From positions 54,042 through 118,041 of the forward strand of contig WTGG01000022.1 of the NCBI GenBank assembly GCA_011523685.1: a stretch of 64,000 nt of DNA, read 5' to 3'. Every line of letters begins with the position of its first letter. Positions within the stretch are counted from its first letter, which is position 1. Below the pieces are notes generated by a model. The model saw only the letters and a list, made by a program, of their open reading frames with translations, had not been told where the DNA came from and did no database searches. Position numbers and translations under genes: made by a program. Source of the stretch: Coxiellaceae bacterium (GTDB lineage: Bacteria; Pseudomonadota; Gammaproteobacteria; Coxiellales; Coxiellaceae). Of the stretch, positions 9,119 to 17,486 are shown one piece after another.

Positions 9119-10246
9119 ATGCATGCCTCTAACAGTAAAACAAAATTAGGATTGAAAGTGCTTCCATTAACACCATATTTCATCTATGACAAAAAAAAAT
9201 TAATCGAACGTGTGAATTTTTTCAGGAAGTTTTTACCTAATGTCACTACTACATATCCCGTAAAATGCAATCCAGATTTACAGTTACTGAATGACCTATG
9301 GAACCAAGATGTCAAGAGCTTTGATGTAGCATCAGTTGGCGAAATGGAAACGGTAAGGAAACTTCTTCCTGATGCAAAACTCCACTACACAAATACCATT
9401 AAGTCTACTCATTCGATCAAGAAAGCCTATCACGACTTCAACATTAGGCATTTTACAATTGATAATATTGATGAGTTACACAAAATTACAAACACGATTC
9501 CCAATCACAACGACCTTGTTATTCATATAAGAATTCGCACACCACATGATAATGAAAAATTCAACTTTAATCATAAGTTTGGTATATCAATCGATAATGC
9601 AAAAGAGCTCATGCATATTGTAAGTTCAGCTAAACTTAAAATAGGATTGAGTTTTCACGTTGGCTCCCAGTGTACATCGATCAGTTACTTTACAGATACC
9701 ATCATCCAAATTGAGCAATTACTTGTTGACAATCCAGGCACTGTTAAATATGTGAATATCGGTGGAGGATTTCCGGTAGTGTATGATGAAAAAAACACAT
9801 TTGATGTTCATCAAATGTTAGTCTCCATTCATGGAAAATTAATGAATATAACAAATAAATTTCCTGAGATTGTTTTTTTATCAGAACCAGGAAGGGTACT
9901 TGTTGCAGAAAGCTTCTCTCTTGTAACAACCATCCAACATCGTAGAAATCAATACTTATATCTTGATGACGGAGCCTATGGACATCTTCATGATGCGGCA
10001 TTTAATCAACAAATTCACCCAATATCTTTTATATCTAACAATCAAAGCTTAAGCAAAGACTATGATTCATTTAGTTTTTTTGGCCCAACATGTTGCTCTA
10101 AAGATTTTATAAAAGGCCCCTATCGCTTACCTAAAAATATTCAAGCGGGTGACATGATACTGTTTAAGAATATGGGGGCATATAGCCTTACAATGGCAAC
10201 TACTTTCAATGGCTTTTCACAAAACAGCCTTGTTATCAATAAGTAA
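9119..10246 (+). CDS. Ornithine-decarboxylase-like PLP enzyme (fold III)
   Basis: A PLP-dependent decarboxylase of the alanine-racemase-fold family that includes eukaryotic-type ornithine, lysine/ornithine and diaminopimelate decarboxylases; most likely it makes putrescine or cadaverine. The 375-residue protein has the PLP lysine K49 in YPVKCNPD, the FDVAS segment, SFHVGSQ, the phosphate-binding GGGFP, EPGR, and near the C-terminus FGPTCCSKD, whose first Cys corresponds to the catalytic Cys of ODC, followed by GAY. All are ODC-like rather than LysA-like. The gene sits inside a 3'-end duplication of the neighbouring transglycosylase and so appears to have been inserted. No ribosome binding site is obvious (AAGAA before the ATG). 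Confidence 0.85.
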   Translation: MHASNSKTKLGLKVLPLTPYFIYDKKKLIERVNFFRKFLPNVTTTYPVKCNPDLQLLNDLWNQDVKSFDVASVGEMETVRKLLPDAKLHYTNTIKSTHSIKKAYHDFNIRHFTIDNIDELHKITNTIPNHNDLVIHIRIRTPHDNEKFNFNHKFGISIDNAKELMHIVSSAKLKIGLSFHVGSQCTSISYFTDTIIQIEQLLVDNPGTVKYVNIGGGFPVVYDEKNTFDVHQMLVSIHGKLMNITNKFPEIVFLSEPGRVLVAESFSLVTTIQHRRNQYLYLDDGAYGHLHDAAFNQQIHPISFISNNQSLSKDYDSFSFFGPTCCSKDFIKGPYRLPKNIQAGDMILFKNMGAYSLTMATTFNGFSQNSLVINK

Positions 10247-10365
10247 CACTACTTACAGTTTTACAGAACAATCTAATCAGTCATTTTTTATCTTAAAGAT
10301 CTACAAAAATCGTTTAAATAAGAAAAACCAACAATCTATCGTCAACCAACTCAAACATATTGACC

Positions 10366-10655
10366 GGAAGAACCACCAACCAACCATGACAACCGTTACA
10401 CTCCCCCAGCGTTTTAACCAACAACTACTCAGCTTAAAAGTCACCAAGCCTGTATCCGCTTGGATCAAGATGGGCGTTCAAGTACCCTCATCAGCTCACA
10501 TTAATCGTCACCTAAAGGCTTCCATCATTCGGCCCGATGGTGGGCCGACAATTATGGTGTTTAATAACTTTAAAGTACTCATGGCTTGGAATTACTCCAG
10601 CTATTACGCAGGCACTGTGACTTACATGGCGGATAAGATTTGCCAGCGCAGTTAA
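10366..10655 (+). pseudogene. 3' fragment of the transglycosylase gene
   Basis: It encodes the last 96 residues of the MltB-type enzyme (from KNHQPTMTT to CQRS and stop) without signal peptide or catalytic Glu. The first 250 bases are identical to the intact gene and the rest has only synonymous changes. A longer frame opening at 10209 reads into it, but the upstream part is out-of-frame decarboxylase sequence. The fragment is therefore most likely untranslated, or makes a nonfunctional peptide. The repeat itself extends to 10698. Confidence 0.9.
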
Positions 10656-10698
10656 ACAGGGTAAAAAGTTGTTTAACTATCATCGGTATGAAAATACC

Positions 10699-11088
10699 AA
10701 CCATGAAATTACTACTCGTCTTAAACATCGCAGAGTTGAGAGCCATGGTAGTCAAAGGCTATGAACAGACTGAATGACAATATCTCAGAACTTTTATTAG
10801 CGATTCTAAGTGCCTCACCAAGGTCTGGATTAGCTTTACATTAGGTTGAAATTTCTTTCGCGCTGTTATAACTAGAAAATGTAACGATAATTTATAGCTT
10901 CAGCTATCTCGCACGGGATGCTGAAGCCTATCCTAAGAGAATATCTATCACGTAAAGATAGAATCTAACCATCATGGTCGTTAAAGAGCGGCATTGCGAG
11001 CGCGCTCAATGACCAGAAATCCATTGACGACAAAGACAACTTTTCAATCGCCTTTTTAGAATTTTAATCGTTACATTTAACTAAATTT
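10699..11088. other. Intergenic region after the duplicated fragment
   Basis: About 390 bases without a credible gene. A short frame starting ATGAAAATACC in the repeat gives only about 29 residues before a stop. The start of that short frame is shared with the left repeat copy, where it stops after 12 codons, so it may be the remnant of a gene once downstream of the transglycosylase. No clear terminator was found. Confidence 0.4.
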
Positions 11089-11907
11089 TTAAACGGTGAG
11101 GTCACTGGCTCCGCCAGGGTTATTTCGTGCTCGCTCTGTCAAAGTTTCTCGCACTTCAGCAGCACTTGTTGATTGATTAAAAATTCCCTGCGCACTGGTA
11201 GTGAGGAAAGAGGCATTACGACGATCATACCCCTCCTTTAATTTTACAGAATGATCATCCATTTCTGATATCTTTGTTTCTAGTGAAGCTATTGCTGTAG
11301 ATATCTGAGATTGATCCGTTTTGTGACGAAGGTCGTATAACTCATCAACAGAGTCACTCACTGCAACTATGCCTTCGCTGGATGCTAGGCTTTCGATTGT
11401 TTCGATCGCATGTCGCAGTAGCCTAATAAAATTATCACGAATGTCTTCCCTTTCATAATCAAAGAGGCATTCATCTTTAGATAGTGTTTCAATTTTTTCT
11501 TCAAATCGATTGATTATAGCAGGCTTAATACCCTGCTCAATATCATGGTATAATTTTTCTTGACCCTCTGTTGTCAATAATGTTTCTTTAGCTGTATCTG
11601 ACAATGTTAAATCATTTGAACTATAATCCCTCAAAGTGAGTGGCAAGGTCCGCCCATAGCTAGGATGTATTGGCGACATTAGATTTCCCCATTCGTTATC
11701 TTCTAAAATTTTCCTAAAGGATTTTTTAAGCGTTGAGTTAGAAAAATCTAAAAAAATCGATGGATCTCCTGTATTGAACTGACTCTCTCCAACAATCCTA
11801 AACTTTGAAATAACACCCAACCGCATAAGATTATCACAAAAGTTTTTACATTTTTGATCAAAATCAAGAAACGATGTTTCAAATTTAGACTCATTAGACA
11901 TCATCAT
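11089..11907 (-). CDS. Orphan cytosolic protein with C-terminal coiled coil
   Basis: Unrecognised 272-residue protein, acidic and hydrophilic, with no signal peptide or membrane segment. Residues 1-75 look globular (FRIVGES, DPSIFLDFS). From about 105 onward it is helical, with a likely coiled coil near residues 195-225. The C-terminal tail is Ser/Thr/Gly-rich. Three consecutive ATGs open the frame; GAGG lies six bases before the first. It is monocistronic, with more than 350 bases of AT-rich upstream DNA. It resembles the other orphan genes here in style, and nothing suggests a specific function. Confidence 0.65.
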   Translation of the reverse strand: MMMSNESKFETSFLDFDQKCKNFCDNLMRLGVISKFRIVGESQFNTGDPSIFLDFSNSTLKKSFRKILEDNEWGNLMSPIHPSYGRTLPLTLRDYSSNDLTLSDTAKETLLTTEGQEKLYHDIEQGIKPAIINRFEEKIETLSKDECLFDYEREDIRDNFIRLLRHAIETIESLASSEGIVAVSDSVDELYDLRHKTDQSQISTAIASLETKISEMDDHSVKLKEGYDRRNASFLTTSAQGIFNQSTSAAEVRETLTERARNNPGGASDLTV

Positions 11908-12282
11908 TAATTACCTCACAATCTCAAGAAAACACCTAACTAATATCTGAAAAAATTCAGGAGATAGTTAGTAATTTCGGTTATTATATATGGCGAAAAT
12001 TAAGGAAATATGAAATTTACTAGTTAAGTAGTATCTTTTTACTATTTTTTTATTTATATGATTATTTTTTAGGCTTTTTTAATCAAAAGTGACTTTGAGG
12101 TTAACACTTAAAAAACGGTTTGCATCATTAATACCAACCAGTCCGGATATTTAAGAAAGGTATTGAAGGAGGACTATCAATGAATCAGACAACCTTACCT
12201 TGATGGTTAACAACTCCAAAGGCTAGCAGGGTTCAATTATTTGACTGGAGTGTAGTGCGTGATACTCACAAAACAAGCGGCA
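11908..12282. other. AT-rich intergenic region with an aborted ORF
   Basis: It separates the orphan gene at 11089 from the rhodanese gene. The part from 11990 to 12080 is strongly AT-rich and probably holds the minus-strand promoter of the orphan gene. The right part holds a perfect ribosome binding site in front of a seven-codon frame (see 12165-12203). Confidence 0.45.
12165..12203 (+). other. Perfect RBS followed by a 7-codon ORF
   Basis: GAAGGAGGA (12165-12173) lies seven bases before ATG 12180. The frame encodes MNQTTLP and stops at 12201-12203. Beyond the stop the same frame stays open for about 50 codons into the 3' end of the rhodanese gene. This may be the start of a gene broken by a nonsense mutation, or a leader peptide; no parent was recognised. 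Confidence 0.3.
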
Positions 12283-12642
12283 CTAAGAATACCGTGATTG
12301 CTTCCAAGCTCGAAAACCACCCTGTAGAGAGTAAACGTTGTTATAACCCATAGCCTGCAAACTTTCTGCCGCTAACGCTGAACGATAACCACCGCCACAA
12401 TACAGCAACAAACGAGCTGATTTATCCGGACAATGTTTAGCAATATCACGCTCTAGAATACCGCGACCAATGTGAACTGCGCCAGGAATATGCCCTTGCT
12501 CCCATTCATGATCTTCTCGAACATCTATTAAACGTGTCGCAGACTCTCCCTGAAGCCACTGGACCGCATCATCCCATGTCACTTCACGAACAGAACCCAA
12601 GGCGTTCTCACAGAGCGTGATAAAATCTTGATTATGATTCAT
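12283..12642 (-). CDS. Single-domain rhodanese
   Basis: A sulfur transferase domain, 119 residues, cytosolic. It has the typical N-terminal LIDVRE and the HIPGAVHIG motif, and a catalytic loop CGGGYR with Cys82. The six-residue active-site loop is that of sulfurtransferases rather than Cdc25 phosphatases. Its start overlaps the stop of the upstream transporter gene by ATGA, so the two are translationally coupled. The physiological sulfur donor and acceptor cannot be told from the sequence. Confidence 0.88.
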   Translation of the reverse strand: MNHNQDFITLCENALGSVREVTWDDAVQWLQGESATRLIDVREDHEWEQGHIPGAVHIGRGILERDIAKHCPDKSARLLLYCGGGYRSALAAESLQAMGYNNVYSLQGGFRAWKQSRYS

Positions 12643-13745
12643 GCTTCACCCAACGTCATAGCTCGCCTACGGCCCAGTAAGAACATAAGAATAGGTAGTA
12701 CAATCAGAATATAGACACAGAATAAACCAGCATAAGCTAATGCTGTGGTAAAGAGTGCTGGCTTAAATAACACCACACAAAAAGGCGGTGCGTACGTCAA
12801 AAGAAAAATAATAGCGCCTTGCATCTTTCGACGCTGCAATTTAAAACCATCCGCAAAAAAATCCATCAAACACACAGAGACACCTAAAAAGGAAGTCAAG
12901 GTACATATTGCGGCAAACACAGAACCAAACACCAATACCACAGGCTTTTGCGTTAATGTTAATAAACTGGCTACTAATAAAGTATTAGTGTGTTGAGAGT
13001 CACTCATAGAAGCCAAACCCTGAGCTCCAAAACGAGGCAAACTACTTTGCACAGCTGCAATCCATATGAGATAAATCACGAGAGGCAGTAAACTCCCAAT
13101 AATAACCACTCGCTTCAACTTTACTCTGTCGCTATTTAAATACGTTCTAACGCTGGGTAAAATCACCGCATACCCAAAGGAAGTAATCATTACCATAAAG
13201 ATGGGTAATGACGTGCGATAAGTTCCTTGATGCAACTGAGTTGCCATTGAGTGAGGAAGCAACATCACCAGAACAATCACAAATACGGCGAGTTTAACCG
13301 ACATCAATGCTCGATTGAGATAATCCACGGAACCAACACCGGTATAAACTACCACACCTAATACCAGAGCAACCAATAAAGCTGCTTGCCAAAAACTCAA
13401 TGGTAGTTGTAAAGATGACAGAAAGCCTTGCGCTAAATCGGCAGCGCCCGCAAGATAAGCACACATAAGACTATATAGAAGTAATAAATAAACCACCCAA
13501 GTAATGGCACTCATGGTTTTCCCGAGTGTCTTCTCTGTCATGGTAATCAGGTTGGCACCTTCAGGCAGCCATAAATTGACTCTTAACAGTGTCCATGCAC
13601 CTATTGTCATAATCGCCCAAGCAAATAACATCATCACCACAGACATGGCGAATGTTTCAGTCGCAGTGACAACAGGCAAAGCTAACATGGCAGCACCTAT
13701 GCATGTCCCTAAAATTAACAGCACACTACCCGCTTGTTTATACAT
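12639..13745 (-). CDS. tyrP: HAAAP-family aromatic amino acid permease (TyrP-like)
   Basis: An inner-membrane proton symporter for tyrosine or another aromatic amino acid. The 368-residue protein starts with the family signature LGTCIGAAMLALPV in the first helix and has about eleven hydrophobic segments, as expected for the hydroxy/aromatic amino acid permease family. TyrP is the closest by look; tryptophan-specific relatives (Mtr, TnaB) are somewhat longer. It is the first gene of a two-gene unit with rhodanese (4-base ATGA overlap). About 35 bases separate its start from the stop of mutL upstream, so it could also be read from that operon. Confidence 0.8.
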   Translation of the reverse strand: MYKQAGSVLLILGTCIGAAMLALPVVTATETFAMSVVMMLFAWAIMTIGAWTLLRVNLWLPEGANLITMTEKTLGKTMSAITWVVYLLLLYSLMCAYLAGAADLAQGFLSSLQLPLSFWQAALLVALVLGVVVYTGVGSVDYLNRALMSVKLAVFVIVLVMLLPHSMATQLHQGTYRTSLPIFMVMITSFGYAVILPSVRTYLNSDRVKLKRVVIIGSLLPLVIYLIWIAAVQSSLPRFGAQGLASMSDSQHTNTLLVASLLTLTQKPVVLVFGSVFAAICTLTSFLGVSVCLMDFFADGFKLQRRKMQGAIIFLLTYAPPFCVVLFKPALFTTALAYAGLFCVYILIVLPILMFLLGRRRAMTLGEA

Positions 13746-13779
13746 AGATATCCCTATATCGCTTAATAATTAAGTCGTA

Positions 13780-15654
13780 TTATTGCCCACGTAGAAACAA
13801 CTTGTCCAACTCTTTAATTGAATACTGCACCCAGGTTGGTCGTCCATGATTACAATAGCCACTATTGGGTGTTTGTTCCATCTGTCGCAACAGGGCGTTC
13901 ATCGCTTCTTTGGACAAGGTATGATGCGCTTTAATGGCTTGATGACAAGCCATGTTACCTAAAATAGTTGACCAGACTTCTTCAGAACGACGACTACTCT
14001 CGTGCGACATTAATTCAGCTAAGATCTGATGAACAAGATCCTGCCCCTCCATATCCTTGAGATACACTGGGACACCCCGCAGTGATAATTGCGTTGGTCC
14101 AATCGCACTGATCTGCAAGCCTACAGATTCGAAGACAGCCTGATGAGATTCCCATGCCAACATTTCATGTGAAGTTACCTCAACAGCAACAGGCACTAAC
14201 AATGTTTGAACTGGCATACTCTGCTGTTGATAATCACGCTTCATTTTTTCAAATAAAATACGCTCATGCGCTGCATGCATATCGACAATCACTAACCCTT
14301 GCTCATTTTGAGCCAGTATAAAAATATCATGCAACTGAGTTAATGCGACACCTAATACAGGCGCTGCCTCTGTTTGAACAGCTGGTGAGGTGGCTGCCTC
14401 CACTGTCTCAACAGCATGATCACTCGGCCTACTCGTCATTAAATCCATAGCTGATTGTTCCACAGGCATAGGTTTTAACAATACCGGAGAATCTGCTTGA
14501 GGAATAAAAGCGGGCTTTGGAGACTCACGTAAAGGTGTCGATGAATCTGCATTCTGTGTCACGACAGATTGTGGCAAAGGGTTATACGGTACAGACTGCT
14601 CGGTCGATAAGTTTTCTGTGGACGCTTGAACAGTCATCGTATTTTGATCTGCATGAGGACGCACAGCAGTCAATGCATCTTTAACCGCTCTGACCAGTGC
14701 ATCATGCACTAACCGACTCTCTCGAAAGCGTACTTCATGCTTCGTTGGATGAACATTCACGTCAACTAACGCGGGATCCATCGTTAAAAACAACACATAA
14801 GCTGGGTAACGACCATGAAATAGCACATCGTGATACGCTTGCTTAACCGCATGAGCAATCAGTTTGTCACGAATAAAACGACCGTTAATATAGACATATT
14901 GCATATCAGGCTGAGCGCGAGAAAATACGGGTAATGCAATGTATCCGGTGAGTGTTAAGCCTGCGCCCTCATATTCAAGACACAACGCTTCTTTTAAAAA
15001 CTCTTCACCCATCACTTGAGCAATACGACGCTCTTGCAAGGTGATATCCAATGCAACCGGTGATTGAAAGACGGGCTTCTGATTATGGGTTAGGTTAAAA
15101 CCAACATCAAAACGACTTAAAGCTAATCGATGCACGACCGTTTGTAGGTGTAAAAATTCCGTACGAGGAGCACGTAAAAACTTACGACGCGCTGGCGTAT
15201 TATAAAATAAGTCGCGCACTTCAACTGTTGTTCCTGTTGGGTGTGAAGCTGGCTCGCACACTGACTGACCTGCTTCACTGACCACACGGTAAGCGCATGA
15301 CTGGCCTTCCCTGGCTGAGGTTAATGTCAATCGTGAAACGGCGGCAATACTAGCCAAAGCCTCTCCTCGAAATCCTAAACTATGAATCGCTTCAAGATCT
15401 TTGAAATGAGTCACTTTACTAGTGGCATGACGCGACAATGCCAAAGGTAAATCATCGGCATGAATACCTTGACCATTATCACGGATACGCATCAGCTCAT
15501 GACCACCCTGCATGACATCGAGTGTAATCTGAGTGGCTTTAGCATCTAGACTATTTTCAATGCACTCTTTCATCACTGAGGCAGGACGCTCTACCACTTC
15601 ACCAGCTGAAATTTGGTTAGCGACTTGACTATCTAATAGTTGAATTCTACTCAT
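13780..15654 (-). CDS. mutL: DNA mismatch repair protein MutL
   Basis: Couples MutS mismatch recognition to strand incision. The N-terminal GHKL ATPase is clear: ENSLDA (residue 33 on), DNGQGI, TSKV and GFRGEALASI. A Pro/Ser-rich linker of about 100 residues (about 330-430) joins the C-terminal dimerisation domain. The C-terminal domain carries DMHAAHERILFE, which fits the metal-binding endonuclease motif DQHA(X)2E(X)4E with Met for Gln, and a late CNHGRP motif, so it may nick DNA itself, unlike E. coli MutL. It is last in the nnr-tsaE-ami-mutL cluster and starts 3 bases after the amidase stop. Confidence 0.95.
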   Translation of the reverse strand: MSRIQLLDSQVANQISAGEVVERPASVMKECIENSLDAKATQITLDVMQGGHELMRIRDNGQGIHADDLPLALSRHATSKVTHFKDLEAIHSLGFRGEALASIAAVSRLTLTSAREGQSCAYRVVSEAGQSVCEPASHPTGTTVEVRDLFYNTPARRKFLRAPRTEFLHLQTVVHRLALSRFDVGFNLTHNQKPVFQSPVALDITLQERRIAQVMGEEFLKEALCLEYEGAGLTLTGYIALPVFSRAQPDMQYVYINGRFIRDKLIAHAVKQAYHDVLFHGRYPAYVLFLTMDPALVDVNVHPTKHEVRFRESRLVHDALVRAVKDALTAVRPHADQNTMTVQASTENLSTEQSVPYNPLPQSVVTQNADSSTPLRESPKPAFIPQADSPVLLKPMPVEQSAMDLMTSRPSDHAVETVEAATSPAVQTEAAPVLGVALTQLHDIFILAQNEQGLVIVDMHAAHERILFEKMKRDYQQQSMPVQTLLVPVAVEVTSHEMLAWESHQAVFESVGLQISAIGPTQLSLRGVPVYLKDMEGQDLVHQILAELMSHESSRRSEEVWSTILGNMACHQAIKAHHTLSKEAMNALLRQMEQTPNSGYCNHGRPTWVQYSIKELDKLFLRGQ

Positions 15655-15657
15655 GAA

Positions 15658-17019
15658 CTATCCCGTTTTTTTCGTTGGTATGCGCAGCTGTTGCCCCACG
15701 TGAATAACATCACTCTGCAAACGGTTAGCCTGACGCAATGCAGCTGTTGACACATGATAACGAAATGCAATGTAAGACAATGAATCACCACGGTGAACGG
15801 TATGCCATACCTCATTTCGACGCTGTTCTTGTGCATAAGCTAACGCAGTACCGCGAGGGGGCTGAACTTGAAAATAAGACACAATCCCATGCTTAATCGA
15901 TTGTGCAACCTTGTTCTGATAAGACTGCGTACGAAGACGCTGCTCTTCTTGTGGGTTAGACAAAAAGCCAGTCTCAATCAGCAATGATGGAATATCGGGT
16001 GATTTTAAAACGACAAAAGCTGCTTGATCGACATCATCATCGTGTAAATGCGCAAAAGTTTTTAATGACTCAATAATCACTTCGCCAATTTCAATACTAC
16101 TTCGAATAGTGGCTGTTTGTGACAAATTAATTAAGACCGATTGCAACACTTGTGTTTTATCGGATAACTCAACACCACCAATTAATTCTGATTGATTTTC
16201 TCGATCCGCTAACCAACGCGCCGCTTCACTGGTTGCACCTTTAGTGGATAAAGCATATACAGACGCGCCTTTTGCTGCCTTATTACGAAAAGCATCCGCA
16301 TGAATAGCGACAAACATATCCGCTTTTCGTTGACGAGCAATAGCCAAGCGTTGGCGCAACGTTAAATAGCGATCAGTATCGCGTGTTAAATAAGCTTTAA
16401 ATCCTGGCTGCTGATTAATCAATCGATACAGTTTTTTAGAAATTGACAATACAACAGTTTTTTCATGTGTACCTCTGACACCCGTAGCTCCTGGATCTTT
16501 ACCTCCGTGACCGGGGTCAATCACCACAATAATATCAGACGAACGTTTAGGGGCTGCCGATGAGGTAACTGGCTGAGGTGGTTTAATAATACGAGGAGCA
16601 GACAGCGCTGCTACAGAAGCACCTTGTAGCGTAATAGTTAATTGTTGTTGACGACCTAGCGTTGATTGCTTTATGGCTGAAGTAACCGGCGTTTTTAAAT
16701 CGAGAACTAGTCGTAAACCATCTTGCCCATGTCGAGCACTACGTAATCGCAACAGCGGGGTATTATCCCAATGCAAAGTAGCCAAGTTTACCGAAGCTTT
16801 TGTGTTGGCTAAATCAATCACTAATCGATCGGGATTCGTTAGTGTGAAGGTATGATAATTCAGCGGCGAGGTTCCTGAAAAATTAAGCACCATACGCCAC
16901 TCTTTGGTTAATTGATGCGTTGATATAGTTGTCAACGAGCGAGTGTTAGCAAACACCATACTATAAATGACACCACACAGTATTAACCCAACTGCAACCC
17001 AGTATTTCACTGCTTTCAT
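15658..17019 (-). CDS. amiB: N-acetylmuramoyl-L-alanine amidase with AMIN and LysM
   Basis: A zinc amidase that cuts the stem peptide from MurNAc, used in septum splitting. In order: signal peptide (residues 1-25 from this start), AMIN domain (about 28-125, septal targeting), amidase_3 domain (about 165-385) with zinc ligands in DPGHGGKDPGA, a Glu soon after, and VAIHADA, the catalytic Glu in LIETGFLSN, and a C-terminal LysM (about 400-447) binding peptidoglycan. The start at 17019 is chosen because it forms an ATGA overlap with tsaE, places a signal peptide at the N-terminus and has AGAGG ten bases upstream. A longer frame from 17070 would overlap tsaE more. Confidence 0.92.
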   Translation of the reverse strand: MKAVKYWVAVGLILCGVIYSMVFANTRSLTTISTHQLTKEWRMVLNFSGTSPLNYHTFTLTNPDRLVIDLANTKASVNLATLHWDNTPLLRLRSARHGQDGLRLVLDLKTPVTSAIKQSTLGRQQQLTITLQGASVAALSAPRIIKPPQPVTSSAAPKRSSDIIVVIDPGHGGKDPGATGVRGTHEKTVVLSISKKLYRLINQQPGFKAYLTRDTDRYLTLRQRLAIARQRKADMFVAIHADAFRNKAAKGASVYALSTKGATSEAARWLADRENQSELIGGVELSDKTQVLQSVLINLSQTATIRSSIEIGEVIIESLKTFAHLHDDDVDQAAFVVLKSPDIPSLLIETGFLSNPQEEQRLRTQSYQNKVAQSIKHGIVSYFQVQPPRGTALAYAQEQRRNEVWHTVHRGDSLSYIAFRYHVSTAALRQANRLQSDVIHVGQQLRIPTKKTG

Positions 17020-17486
17020 ACTAAACATGCCTCTAATTCTTTCCATCCCGCCATTGGCGCATCCGAACACTGAATACGAACTTCACGACCTTGACCTGTA
17101 ACGTGCACAGTAATGTCAATGATCAAACGTGGCTCTGGCAAAACAGATTGTCCGCTTTCAGGCCACTCAATTAAACACACCGCCTGTGGTGTCACATAAT
17201 CATCAATTCCCATATCTAACCATTCATCGGCATCATGGATTCGATAACCGTCAAAATGGTGACAACAATAAGGTGCTAATTCATACGTTTCCACCATGGC
17301 ATACGTCGGGCTATTAACCGTACCTTGATAACCCAAAGCACGTAAAAATCCGCGCACTAGCGTCGTCTTACCTGCACCCAAAGGTCCTTTTAAAAAGACA
17401 TGTTCGCCTGCGCTCAGATGATCTGCTAACGTCGCGCCTAGAGCCATCATTGCTGACTCACCTAATACAGTACCCTTAATTTGCAT
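17016..17486 (-). CDS. tsaE: tRNA threonylcarbamoyladenosine ATPase TsaE
   Basis: The ATPase subunit that works with TsaB, TsaD and TsaC in making t6A37 on ANN-decoding tRNAs. The 156-residue length is normal. Walker A is GPLGAGKT (residues 34-41), and the HFDGYRI segment near residue 78 is typical of the family. It overlaps the upstream nnr gene by 11 bases and the amidase start by 4, the usual gammaproteobacterial order. Confidence 0.95.
   Translation of the reverse strand: MQIKGTVLGESAMMALGATLADHLSAGEHVFLKGPLGAGKTTLVRGFLRALGYQGTVNSPTYAMVETYELAPYCCHHFDGYRIHDADEWLDMGIDDYVTPQAVCLIEWPESGQSVLPEPRLIIDITVHVTGQGREVRIQCSDAPMAGWKELEACLV

Noticed and set aside
10209-10655. 148-residue plus-strand ORF spanning the decarboxylase end and the repeat
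   Set aside because: Its first half is out-of-frame decarboxylase and intergenic DNA; only the duplicated transglycosylase fragment is meaningful, so it is called a pseudogene from 10366.
17020-17070. Longer N-terminus for the amidase
   Set aside because: It would add 17 residues in front of a clear signal peptide and overlap tsaE further.
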